Source: CAYVMP01 sp964452635 (lineage in GTDB: Bacteria; Patescibacteriota; Minisyncoccia; Phycocordibacterales; DATDWN01). From it: a DNA stretch of 8,186 bases. The DNA is taken from the NCBI GenBank assembly GCA_964452635.1, contig CAYVMP010000025.1, forward strand, positions 1 through 8,186. Direction: 5' to 3'. Within the stretch, counting starts at the first letter, position 1. Each line of letters opens with the position of its first letter. Positions 1 to 5,779 of this stretch are shown piece by piece. The notes below the pieces were generated by a model that saw only the letters and a program-made list of their open reading frames with translations, was not told the DNA's origin and searched no databases. Both the position numbers and the translations under genes were made by a program.

Positions 1-93
1 TTCCCTTTTTTCATCCCACGTCAGTACAGTAAGTTTTTTTACTTTTAATTCATCGCTCCTTGACTTTTCATATCAATATGACAATATCACGAC

Positions 94-100
94 AGGAGGT
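94..100 (+). promoter_or_regulatory. Strong SD that fixes the start of the first gene
   Basis: AGGAGGT lies 8 nt before the ATG at 109. An in-frame TTG at 103 would begin only 2 nt after this site, which is too close for initiation, so ATG 109 is the start. A TTGACT hexamer at 60-65 could be a -35 box, but no convincing -10 follows at 16-18 nt, so no promoter is called. Confidence 0.8.
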
Positions 101-108
101 TTTTGAAA

Positions 109-564
109 ATGATCGGAGTTTACAGACCACATAAGGAACTAGAGAAATACCACCCTCGCGTTTTTTTTATATTTGAAGATACAAGGGAGCATAATGAGTG
201 GAGACAATACCTACTTCAAATCATTATTAATTTTTTACTTTTTTGTAATTCAAAAAACAAACCCATTGGTAATGATGTAAGGAATGCTGCTGAATGTTGC
301 TGGAATAAGCAAATGGATCTTGATGAGATCTTAATTCTTGATGAACATGTAACCTCATGCAAGATTTCTCTACATGATGGTCGTGTGATTGATTTCTTTA
401 TAGGACAAGCATTTAGAGGGATTCATTTCTCATCTAGAGAAAATAATTATCCCTTAAATACACAGAAAATCTTCCTCATTGCCGATGCATTTGAGGAATA
501 TATCACAGAAAGAAAAATTTCTTTCAAGAGATTTAACTCATCTGTATCTCCCACAACAAAATAA
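109..564 (+). CDS. Hypothetical protein, 151 aa, unknown function
   Basis: The protein starts MIGVYRPHKELEKYHP and ends SVSPTTK. No catalytic motif, signal peptide or clear transmembrane helix is visible. One hydrophobic stretch (LLQIIINFLLF, about residues 34-44) looks like a buried helix. A CC pair falls near residue 63, and the middle alternates charged turns and strands (LHDGRVIDFFIGQAF), suggesting a small soluble alpha/beta domain. It has a strong SD and is followed within 12 nt by its own terminator, so it is a single-gene unit. It is visibly more AT-rich than typA or hisS, and with its SD-led start it may be an acquired accessory gene (inference). It is convergent with the PH-domain gene. 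I do not recognise the family. Confidence 0.75.
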   Translation: MIGVYRPHKELEKYHPRVFFIFEDTREHNEWRQYLLQIIINFLLFCNSKNKPIGNDVRNAAECCWNKQMDLDEILILDEHVTSCKISLHDGRVIDFFIGQAFRGIHFSSRENNYPLNTQKIFLIADAFEEYITERKISFKRFNSSVSPTTK

Positions 565-575
565 CAATATCCCCG

Positions 576-608
576 AGCACCCGACAGACGTCCGGTGCTT
601 TCGTTTTT
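576..608 (+). terminator. Rho-independent terminator of the first gene
   Basis: Arms 576-585 and 590-599 form a 10-pair stem with one C-C mismatch (582/593) and a 4-nt loop. A T-rich tract follows at 599-608. The T tract is on the plus side only, so this serves the gene ending at 564 rather than the convergent gene ending at 631. Confidence 0.85.
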
Positions 609-630
609 TATACTTACACATATCTAGAAC

Positions 631-1197
631 CTACACTTCCCCGCCTTCGACTTTCATCCTTCTATGCGAATTTTCATTCTGCTGGCTAAATATCACACGA
701 CGAACTTCATCGGGGTTACTCACAGTGTCCATCATAAATTCCTGACTATCTTCTGATGCAGTCTGGACTTTTACATTTCCAAAGTTAAGTAGTGTCGGGA
801 TAAATCCGTGAACATCAATAGTCACATCCTGTATTTTCTCAAACCGTAAATTAGAAATTTCTCGATCAAAAATACGTTTTTGCTGTATTGCGATGATGCG
901 TCGCTCAGTCACATACCAGACATCTAAATAATATTTCGTCCAATCAACAAAAAAAGAAATCCAGAGCATTAAAAGCCATAGTGAATAGGAGAAGAGAAAC
1001 AACGCTGATGTGTTGATATACGACGGAATAATGTGTCTAATCTGTGGAATGAAAATAGTACAGAGCATCCACACAATGAACGGGATGAACGCTGAAAATA
1101 ATAAACCGATGGCGTGTCCGACAAATACAATCCAATGTTTCCTCACTTCGAGAATCACGTGTTCATCCTGATCCAAATGCAATGCGTCATAGTTCAT
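631..1197 (-). CDS. PH domain-containing membrane protein (bPH2/YdbS-like)
   Basis: This 188-aa protein has two adjacent hydrophobic helices, about residues 21-50 (HWIVFVGHAIGLLFSAF...) and 64-84. A bacterial PH-like (bPH2) domain follows: YYLDVWYVTERRIIAIQQ at 89-106, then IFDREISNLRFEKIQDVTI and FGNVKVQTA. The WYVTERRII segment and the 'L.FEKIQDV' turn are typical of this family. The likely location is the cytoplasmic membrane with the PH-like domain inside; the family's biochemical role is not established. I chose ATG 1197 over the upstream in-frame ATG at 1239 because the longer form would run into the preceding gene and add an uncharacteristic 14 residues. No SD is visible; it starts 13 nt after the upstream stop and is probably translated from the shared mRNA. 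It is convergent with the gene ending at 564. Confidence 0.85.
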   Translation of the reverse strand: MNYDALHLDQDEHVILEVRKHWIVFVGHAIGLLFSAFIPFIVWMLCTIFIPQIRHIIPSYINTSALFLFSYSLWLLMLWISFFVDWTKYYLDVWYVTERRIIAIQQKRIFDREISNLRFEKIQDVTIDVHGFIPTLLNFGNVKVQTASEDSQEFMMDTVSNPDEVRRVIFSQQNENSHRRMKVEGGEV

Positions 1198-1210
1198 AAT
1201 AATAATCGAT

Positions 1211-1465
1211 TTAGAAATAAATGAGTGACATGCCCGCACTTAAAAATAAAAGAAAGGAAACGAATAGGAAAAGTGTTCTGGCAACTAAAATACTTGAGCC
1301 GTGCATTCCATACATTGACCAGTGGTACAGGAGCACACTCGTGATGATTGAATAAAACACAAAAAATACACCAAGAATGATGAGTAGAAATGGTGTGTGT
1401 ACTATCCACGAAAACGAAATATATGGAATCGATGGTATCTGTAGTAACGGCGCAGTAACCTGCAT
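1211..1465 (-). CDS. Small two-helix membrane protein
   Basis: An 84-aa protein made almost entirely of hydrophobic residues, with predicted membrane helices at about residues 23-48 (HTPFLLIILGVFFVFYSIITS...) and 60-84 (RTLFLFVSFLLFLSAGM). The short loop between them contains YHWSMYGMHG. It has no recognisable catalytic motif. It is first in a two-gene unit, with the PH-domain membrane protein starting 13 nt after its stop; the pairing suggests a membrane partner for that protein (inference). An extended -10 box on the same strand (1473-1481) lies only 7 nt before the ATG, predicting a leaderless mRNA. No SD is present, as expected for that mode. Confidence 0.7.
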   Translation of the reverse strand: MQVTAPLLQIPSIPYISFSWIVHTPFLLIILGVFFVFYSIITSVLLYHWSMYGMHGSSILVARTLFLFVSFLLFLSAGMSLIYF

Positions 1466-1472
1466 GAGTTCT

Positions 1473-1481
1473 AGTATAGCA
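1473..1481 (-). promoter_or_regulatory. Extended -10 promoter, minus strand (membrane operon)
   Basis: Read on the minus strand this is TGC-TATACT, a near-perfect extended -10. Seven nt separate it from the ATG at 1465, so the transcript start should fall at or within a base or two of the start codon. No -35 hexamer is visible at 16-18 nt upstream, which is common for extended -10 promoters. Confidence 0.7.
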
Positions 1482-1498
1482 GACTAAGCCAAAAACTG

Positions 1499-1507
1499 TG
1501 CTATAAT
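1499..1507 (+). promoter_or_regulatory. Extended -10 promoter, plus strand (gene at 1521)
   Basis: TGC-TATAAT is a consensus extended -10. It is followed 13 nt later by the ATG at 1521, leaving a leader of only about 6 nt. Together with the opposing box at 1473-1481 it forms a compact divergent promoter within a 55-nt intergenic space. Confidence 0.8.
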
Positions 1508-1520
1508 TATCCACATACAT

Positions 1521-2012
1521 ATGAACGAATTTGTCGCCAAAAAATTAGGAGAGGTGCTCGCATTTGCAGAAGTAGGTGTTGAGACGTTTGAACGTGGCAG
1601 AAACGCAATGCAATCTGCATATGGAGTCGAACGCGCCACTCAAATCATCAGGGATAATAAACTTCACTCAGAAGCAATACGCAAAATCGCAGATGACAAT
1701 GGTGTGCTCGAAATCGTTATGAAAAAACTCCACGGTACCGAAACCAAACTCCGTGCAATGCGTGATCTATACGTCGGTGACCAATGGGACAACCCAACAG
1801 AACTCCTTGAGTGGTCGGGGTTCTTTGAAGGTGCGGCTGTGGTGCACTGGGCGCTCGTCGTCGGTGCAAGTGAGGCACTCCTCACACTCACACACCCCAT
1901 GTCCCACGATGACCTTATTCTCCTCGCAAATGCAGGAAGAGACCTGCACGAAAGCATCCTCCACGACGCACTCAACGCACTCCACGCAATCGGCAAAACA
2001 AAGGCAAAATAG
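1521..2012 (+). CDS. Conserved-looking helical hypothetical protein, 163 aa
   Basis: The protein begins MNEFVAKKLGEVLAFAEVG and appears to be all helix. It has an N-terminal helix pair (residues about 1-48), a charged middle (KLHSEAIRKIADDNGVLEIVMKK), a WDNPTELLEWSGFFEG turn near 90-105, a hydrophobic helix with VVHWALVVGASEALL (about 107-122) and a C-terminal amphipathic helix (LHESILHDALNALHAI). Several Glu and His residues are spaced along the helices and recall metal-binding or ferritin-like bundles. I could not assemble a proper ExxH pair, so no diiron role is claimed. The hydrophobic helix is too polar at its edges for a confident membrane call. The start has no SD but a consensus promoter immediately upstream. 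Codon use resembles typA and hisS, which suggests a resident core gene of the lineage. Confidence 0.8.
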   Translation: MNEFVAKKLGEVLAFAEVGVETFERGRNAMQSAYGVERATQIIRDNKLHSEAIRKIADDNGVLEIVMKKLHGTETKLRAMRDLYVGDQWDNPTELLEWSGFFEGAAVVHWALVVGASEALLTLTHPMSHDDLILLANAGRDLHESILHDALNALHAIGKTKAK

Positions 2013-2041
2013 AGATGCCACGCACTCTCCAATACCAACCC

Positions 2042-2071
2042 TTGACTTAGATATACCCCGTATGCTTTAAT
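2042..2071 (+). promoter_or_regulatory. Promoter for typA with long leader
   Basis: TTGACT (2042-2047) and TTTAAT (2066-2071) are separated by 18 nt, and TGC at 2063-2065 makes an extended -10. This is the only promoter in the window with both a good -35 and an extended -10. Transcription should start near 2078, giving typA a 5' leader of about 170 nt, unlike the near-leaderless neighbours. Confidence 0.75.
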
Positions 2072-2080
2072 TACCTTTCT

Positions 2081-2100
2081 GCCGGCTGTGGCCGGTTTTT
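2081..2100 (+). terminator. Short GC-rich hairpin plus T5, terminator-like
   Basis: Arms CCGGC (2082-2086) and GCCGG (2091-2095) with a TGTG loop are followed by TTTTT (2096-2100). It most likely ends transcripts of the gene finishing at 2012. Because the predicted typA transcript starts about 3 nt before it, the same hairpin would also sit at the extreme 5' end of the typA mRNA, where it is too close to the start to terminate and might protect the end (inference). Confidence 0.65.
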
Positions 2101-2103
2101 AGA

Positions 2104-2144
2104 TGAATTGCATCCTAATAACTTTCAAATCTGGATGCAATTCA
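2104..2144 (+). repeat. typA: 12-bp perfect inverted repeat in typA leader (hairpin 1)
   Basis: TGAATTGCATCC (2104-2115) is exactly complementary to GGATGCAATTCA (2133-2144), with a 17-nt loop. The loop holds most of the left arm of the longer inverted repeat (2116-2134), and the GG at 2133-2134 is used by both. The two helices therefore compete. This hairpin is local and would form first during transcription. Confidence 0.85.
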
Positions 2145-2244
2145 AGGCAGACAAAGAAAATAATTTGAGCCAGCCTTGAGTGCGCTGGTGAAAATTATTT
2201 TACTGAAGTCTAACGAAGAAGTGCGCCAGATTTGAAAGTTATTA
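2116..2244 (+). repeat. typA: 19-bp perfect inverted repeat ending at the typA start
   Basis: The arm at 2116-2134 (TAATAACTTTCAAATCTGG) is exactly complementary to 2226-2244. The arms are 91 nt apart and the right arm ends 3 nt before the typA ATG at 2248. In RNA this helix would bury the 5' side of the ribosome landing site. As DNA it could alternatively be the termini of a 129-bp miniature element, but I see no target-site duplication. Confidence 0.9.
2157..2201 (+). promoter_or_regulatory. typA: Central leader hairpin with tandem G-A internal loop
   Basis: AAAATAATTT (2157-2166) pairs with AAATTATTTT (2192-2201). A symmetric 3x3 loop GAG/TGA (2167-2169 and 2189-2191) follows, which can form G-A, A-G and G-U pairs. 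CCAGC (2170-2174) then pairs with GCTGG (2184-2188), closing a 9-nt loop CTTGAGTGC. The loop's CTTGA (2175-2179) is complementary to TCAAG at 2142-2146, a possible pseudoknot or kissing contact. A small AGAC/GTCT helix (2149-2152 with 2208-2211) could close the whole hairpin. Confidence 0.75.
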
Positions 2245-2247
2245 CAT

Positions 2248-3995
2248 ATGGAAATACGAAATATAGCTATCATAGCCCACGTTGACCACGGCAAGACAAC
2301 TCTGACCGATGCTTTAATGCGCCAGACAGGAATGACTGGTGAAGGAGTATCTATGGACTCAAATGCGCTCGAACAGGAACGTGGCATTACTATTTACGCA
2401 AAGAACACATCTGTATTCTACAAAGATACAAAAATCAACATCGTCGACACACCAGGCCACTCCGACTTCGGCTCAGAGGTAGAACGTGTACTCCGCTCTA
2501 TCGACACAGTGCTCCTNNNNNNNNNNAAACTCGTTTCGTATTGAAAAAATCTCTCGAACTTGGTATCAAGCCAATCGTTGTATTGAATAAAATAGACAAA
2601 CCGGCAGCACGACCAGACGAAGTACACGAGATGGTACTCGAATTATTCCTCGAACTTGGAGCAAACGACGCACAGCTCGACTTCACCACTGTATACGCAA
2701 TCGGCCGTGACGGTATCGCAAAAATGAAACTCACAGATGAAAGCAAAGATTTGACTCCCCTTTTGGATACTATTCTTCGTGAAGTTCCTCCTGCAACAGG
2801 CGACAGAACACTTCCTGCACGTCTTCAAACATTCAACCTCGGATATGATAACTTCCTTGGACGTCTCGCTGTATGCCGAGTATACGAAGGAACAATTAAA
2901 CTTGGTGAACAAATATTTTTCAAACAACACAACAAAGACACCGTCGCAGGAAAAGTGACAAAATTATACACATTTAAAGGTGTCGAACGAGTCGAAGTAC
3001 AGGAAGCAATCGCTGGAGATATCGTCGTAGTTGCAGGACTTCCAACGGTCTACATCGGAGACACACTCTGTAAAGACGAAAACGCAGAGCCTCTTCCAAC
3101 TATCAAAATCGACGAACCAACAATTTCCCTCAACTTCCTCGTAAACGACTCACCATTTGCAGGCCGTGAAGGTAAATTCGTCACAGGTCGCCAAATCCGA
3201 GAACGATTGGAAAAGGAGCTCGAAATAAACGTTGGACTTAAAGTTGATTTCGATAACAATGGTGATGCAACCGCATCGGGCTACACAGTGTATGGTCGTG
3301 GAGAACTCCACATCGCAATACTCCTCGAAAACATGCGTCGAGAGGGATACGAAGTACAGGTATCTCAACCACAAGTTATCATCAAAGAAGTAGACGGTGT
3401 GAAAATGGAACCATTTGAAGAGGTTATCATCGACGTCGCAGACGATGTTGCAAGCTCTGTTATTTCTAAACTCACTGAGCGACGTGGATCACTCACCAAC
3501 ATCAAACAGGAAAACGGTCAGCAGAGAATTATATTTGAAATCCCAACACGAGGACTGCTCGGATATCGTGGTCAGTTCGTTATAGATACTAAGGGTCAGG
3601 GACTCATGTCGAGTCGGTTTATCGAGTTCCGCGAATACGTCGGTGATATCAAACGTACACACTACGGATCGATGGTTTCAATGACTAAGGGCAAGGTTCT
3701 TGCGTTCGCACTCGACAACCTCCAACAGCGAGGAACACTCTACGTTGACCCAGGCACAGAAGTGTACGAGGGTATGGTTATCGGCAACGTCTCAAAGGGT
3801 GACGACCTACATGTAAACCCAACTAAGGGTAAGCAACTAACCAACATGCGTGCGTCTGGCTCAGACGACTCTGTATATCTTGCAGCGACATTTAAACTCG
3901 ATATAGAGAAATCCATGGAAATCATGTCCGAGGACGAATACATCGAAATCACTCCAAAGTCCGTCCGCCTCCGAAAGAAAGTAACGAAGAAATAG
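2248..3995 (+). CDS. typA: Translational GTPase TypA/BipA (interrupted by assembly gap)
   Basis: TypA is a ribosome-binding GTPase related to EF-G and EF-Tu that aids 50S assembly and growth under stress and cold. The GTP-binding motifs are present: G1 AHVDHGKT at residues 10-17, switch I ERGITI at 44-49, G3 DTPGH at 67-71, and G4 NKID just after the gap. Domain II, the EF-G-like domains (GRGELHIAILLENMRREGYE) and the TypA-specific C-terminal domain (TKGKQLTNMRASGSDD ... TPKSVRLRKK) follow. Part one (2248-2516) and part two (2526-3995) are in different frames only because 10 Ns stand for a longer missing piece. Comparison with the family segment VLLVVDA..GPMPQTRF suggests about 32 nt are really missing, giving a protein of about 589 aa, close to the usual 600. 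There is no SD before ATG 2248. The gene is probably monocistronic, with its own promoter, structured leader and terminator. Confidence 0.96.
2517..2526. other. Assembly gap (10 N) inside typA
   Basis: Ten Ns are a placeholder. The reading frame is 2248-based before the gap and 2541-based after it. Family alignment calls for the end of a Leu codon, about ten residues (VVDA..GPMP-like) and the first base of a Gln codon, or about 32 nt. The gene is therefore not evidence of a real frameshift. Confidence 0.95.
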
Positions 3996-4004
3996 ATATA
4001 GAAG

Positions 4005-4038
4005 TCCCCCAGTTCTCGATGAACTGGGGGATTTTTTA
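4005..4038 (+). terminator. Rho-independent terminator of typA
   Basis: An 11-bp perfect stem (4005-4015 with 4021-4031) with a TCGAT loop is followed by TTTTTT. It lies 9 nt after the typA stop. Its T tract contains the stop codon of the convergent minus-strand gene (4036-4038), so the two genes are packed tail to tail. Confidence 0.95.
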
Positions 4039-4374
4039 TTTCCTTCTGATTTCCTTCCTCACTTCGCACCGTTGCTTGCGAAGTCCACGTTGTTTGTTTG
4101 GGAATCTCTTGCGACGAGGTGGACACAGCTCGTCCACAATCTTCAGTGCCTCCCGTTTTTCCAACGGAGGAATGGCTTTGTGGACAAGCCCACACAGAAT
4201 CCATCGAACTGGAAGAATAAATCCCTTTTCGACCTTAAGAACTACCCCTCTTTTAACTTTTGCACGCAATGCGAGCTGAAAAGGAGTTAGACCTTGAGTG
4301 AGTCTTCCTTTCCAAATTAATCTTCCGAGACGCCGAGTTCTATCATCGGATATATACTCAAAATCCGGATTCAT
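4036..4374 (-). CDS. Small HTH (XRE-like) protein with basic tail, second of a pair
   Basis: A 112-aa protein. Residues about 13-67 (RTRRLGRLIWKGRLTQGLTPFQLALRAKVKRGVVLKVEKG...) match the spacing of an XRE/Cro-type helix-turn-helix: an arginine-rich first helix, 'LTPFQLALRAKV' as helix 2, 'KRGVVLKVEKG' as recognition helix plus turn, then a closing helix. The tail (PPRRKRF...RKEIRRK, about residues 85-112) is very basic. Probable role: DNA binding, target unknown. The start ATG at 4374 has GGAGGAG about 7 nt upstream inside the preceding gene and overlaps that gene's TGA by 4 nt (ATGA), so the two proteins are translationally coupled. The match is by pattern only; the fold could be degenerate. 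Confidence 0.65.
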   Translation of the reverse strand: MNPDFEYISDDRTRRLGRLIWKGRLTQGLTPFQLALRAKVKRGVVLKVEKGFILPVRWILCGLVHKAIPPLEKREALKIVDELCPPRRKRFPNKQRGLRKQRCEVRKEIRRK

Positions 4375-4682
4375 GATCGTCTCCTCCTTTCAATCTGACG
4401 GCTCCTAATAAAAAAGTTGGAATGTAGTTTGAAACGCCGATATCTTCGTGGAGAAAAGGAATTCAACAAGCTATATGCCTCGTTGGTCCTTTTTGATCCA
4501 AGTTTCAGAACTTTTATCACCCGACAACACTCTTGCCGTGTAGGGTTTGGTACACCATGTTCCAAATTTTGAATCACCTCAACCCTCACCCCAACTCTTG
4601 AAGCGAGTTCTTCTCTCTGCCAACCTTTCATTGATCGTGCATTTCTAACTAACGTACCGAATAATACCCGTGGATCTGTCAT
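4371..4682 (-). CDS. Small XRE-family HTH protein with basic tail, first of a pair
   Basis: A 103-aa protein. Residues about 5-62 are a good XRE/Cro-type helix-turn-helix: LVRNARSMKGWQREELASRV as helices 1-2, GVRVEVIQNLEHG as recognition helix and turn with the family's conserved E-x-G, then a closing helix (RQECCRVIKVLKLG). The tail from about residue 78 is dominated by Arg (RRYRRFK and RSRQIERRRRS). It probably binds DNA, and perhaps regulates its own operon. The start ATG 4682 is set by a strong AAGGAGGAG site 4 nt upstream. The second HTH gene overlaps its stop by 4 nt. The two proteins share the same layout but little sequence, so they are either an old duplication or two partners. No toxin, integrase or phage gene lies next to them. 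Confidence 0.75.
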   Translation of the reverse strand: MTDPRVLFGTLVRNARSMKGWQREELASRVGVRVEVIQNLEHGVPNPTRQECCRVIKVLKLGSKRTNEAYSLLNSFSPRRYRRFKLHSNFFIRSRQIERRRRS

Positions 4683-4699
4683 TGAACTCCTCCTTTATT

Positions 4700-4728
4700 A
4701 TTGAAACACCTGTCAGATAAATTTGCAA
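4700..4728 (-). promoter_or_regulatory. Possible promoter of the HTH pair
   Basis: On the minus strand TTGCAA (4723-4728), a 17-nt spacer and TTCAAT (4700-4705) preceded by TGT give partial -35 and extended -10 matches (4 of 6 each). The start would fall almost on the SD, so the call is weak. Confidence 0.3.
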
Positions 4729-4767
4729 GAAAATCGAAAGGCCCGAATCTCGTTTGAGATCCGGGCC
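4727..4767 (-). terminator. Terminator closing the truB unit
   Basis: On the minus strand 4756-4767 pairs with 4740-4751, a 12-pair stem with one A-C mismatch and a 4-nt loop, followed by TTTCGATTTTCTT. It lies 6 nt after the stop of the small open frame (4774) and 215 nt after truB. It separates truB from the HTH pair. Confidence 0.85.
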
Positions 4768-4773
4768 TACATA

Positions 4774-4938
4774 CTAATGCATTCGTCCTGCTGCCTTCCG
4801 TACCGTTTGACCAGGACGGTAACTCCTCTGTACTTTGACAGGAGGAATTTTTTTCTTTTTTTCATCCTCTCTCTGCCTGAAAACATCGTCCAACCAAACC
4901 CCGCGTTGCCGCGAATTTACAAGTGTCTGATGATTCAT
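4774..4938 (-). CDS. Possible small basic protein downstream of truB
   Basis: From ATG 4938 this encodes 54 aa: MNHQTLVNSRQRGVWLDDVF, a charged stretch EDEKKKKIPPVKVQRSY, and a tail RPGQTVRKAAGRMH. A longer form could start at GTG 4983, which shares its first base with the truB stop TAG and adds 15 residues (RACNILWLWFNRFG...). The support is context: the frame ends 6 nt before a strong same-strand terminator, and without it there would be an unusual 215-nt 3' UTR. Against it, the SD is weak (TTTGGG), and the 3' half contains complementary segments (GTCCTG/CAGGAC and CTCCT/AGGAG) that might instead mean a structured 3' UTR or small RNA. No family is recognised. Confidence 0.45.
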   Translation of the reverse strand: MNHQTLVNSRQRGVWLDDVFRQREDEKKKKIPPVKVQRSYRPGQTVRKAAGRMH

Positions 4939-4982
4939 CCCAAATCTATTAAACCACAACCACAGAATATTGCAAGCACGCA

Positions 4983-5768
4983 CTATTCCATACGAAAATC
5001 ACCGACTTGTGTACGGCAAATGTGAAAAGTGGTCGCCGATGTTCCCAATGCCTCCGCAACATCAGAAACAAACTGTCTGACATAGAATCCACTTGATACG
5101 GTCATCTCGATTGTATCGATTACACACATGTCTTCATGAGCATTTCTCAAAACTTCCTCCCACCGCTCAATACTTTCCTTTTGTCTGAAATCCCCCTTCA
5201 CCAAAAGTATTTTTTCTTTGACCTGTGCCACAACATCTGCACCGGAAATCTCTCGTCTCCCTTTAAACACGGGTTTCTCAAGTATCTCCACCTCATGCTC
5301 AGGTATTATAATCTCCCCAAGTCGTCCCTCACGTGCCCATTGAAAGAGCGGTTTCCCCTCAACAGGTTTCGACGAATACGCTGGATATTTTTGATTGATT
5401 TTTCCCACCTGCGTACCAAGAAAATCAGTGACAGATTCAACTGTTGGAATACTCACATCTTTCGAAAATTTTTCCGAGACTAGACCCAATACATCAAGCG
5501 TATCTGTCTCCACACCCCACAGCACTTCCACTGTATATTTCTTTGGCAAACCCAAATACTCATCTTTTCTCACTATTGCCTCACCGGAAAGCACCACAAG
5601 CACACCTTCAGCCATCGGATCAAGCCTTCCTGCGTATGTAAGAGGTACACCCAAAAGCTCAGTATGCTCTCCGCGAAATCGTTCAACACACTCCAATGGT
5701 GTCTCCCCAACCCGTTTCCACAACACATGTACACCATTATTTTCAGTATTTTCTTGTACGTTTGTCAT
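4983..5768 (-). CDS. truB: tRNA pseudouridine(55) synthase TruB
   Basis: TruB isomerises U55 to pseudouridine in the T loop of tRNAs. Visible motifs are the catalytic-aspartate loop YAGRLDPMAEGVLVV (Asp50), KKYTVEVLWGVETDTLDVLG (76-95), the substrate-binding KYPAYSSKPVEGKPLFQWAREG (127-148) and the C-terminal SGFYVRQFVSDVAEALG (226-242, Arg231). At 261 aa the catalytic domain is complete, but there is no room for a separate PUA-type RNA-binding domain. The N-terminal motif is unusual: GVHVLWKRVGETPLECVERF replaces the common 'KP.G.TS' form, and YAGRLDP replaces 'GHTGTLDP'. Start ATG 5768 has no SD; an extended -10 lies 11 nt upstream, predicting a leader of about 5 nt. The gene is divergent from hisS, and both serve tRNA function. 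Confidence 0.93.
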   Translation of the reverse strand: MTNVQENTENNGVHVLWKRVGETPLECVERFRGEHTELLGVPLTYAGRLDPMAEGVLVVLSGEAIVRKDEYLGLPKKYTVEVLWGVETDTLDVLGLVSEKFSKDVSIPTVESVTDFLGTQVGKINQKYPAYSSKPVEGKPLFQWAREGRLGEIIIPEHEVEILEKPVFKGRREISGADVVAQVKEKILLVKGDFRQKESIERWEEVLRNAHEDMCVIDTIEMTVSSGFYVRQFVSDVAEALGTSATTFHICRTQVGDFRME

Positions 5769-5779
5769 ATTTTATGTAC

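Noticed and set aside
1..60. Weak AGTAA/TTACT hairpin with T run near 29-44
   Set aside because: Only five AT-rich pairs, with the T run inside the loop; not a credible terminator.
1664..2038. 124-aa minus-strand frame opposite the gene at 1521
   Set aside because: Serine- and arginine-rich shadow of a well-supported gene, with no initiation signals.
2142..2387. 81-aa minus-strand frame over the typA leader
   Set aside because: It begins inside typA and covers the inverted repeats; no SD, and typA is certain.
2248..2544. typA as a truncated pseudogene
   Set aside because: The frame change coincides exactly with the N run, and both flanks match TypA; this is an assembly artefact.
4768..4860. 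SRP-RNA-like string on the minus strand (GGTCA ... GGAAGG.AGCAGG)
   Set aside because: The bases around the GGAA cannot form the required short stem (TAC against GGC gives only one pair), so the conserved SRP domain does not fold.
4723..5025. 100-aa plus-strand open frame
   Set aside because: It runs across a minus-strand terminator and the truB end, has no SD or promoter, and its composition looks like antisense of coding sequence.
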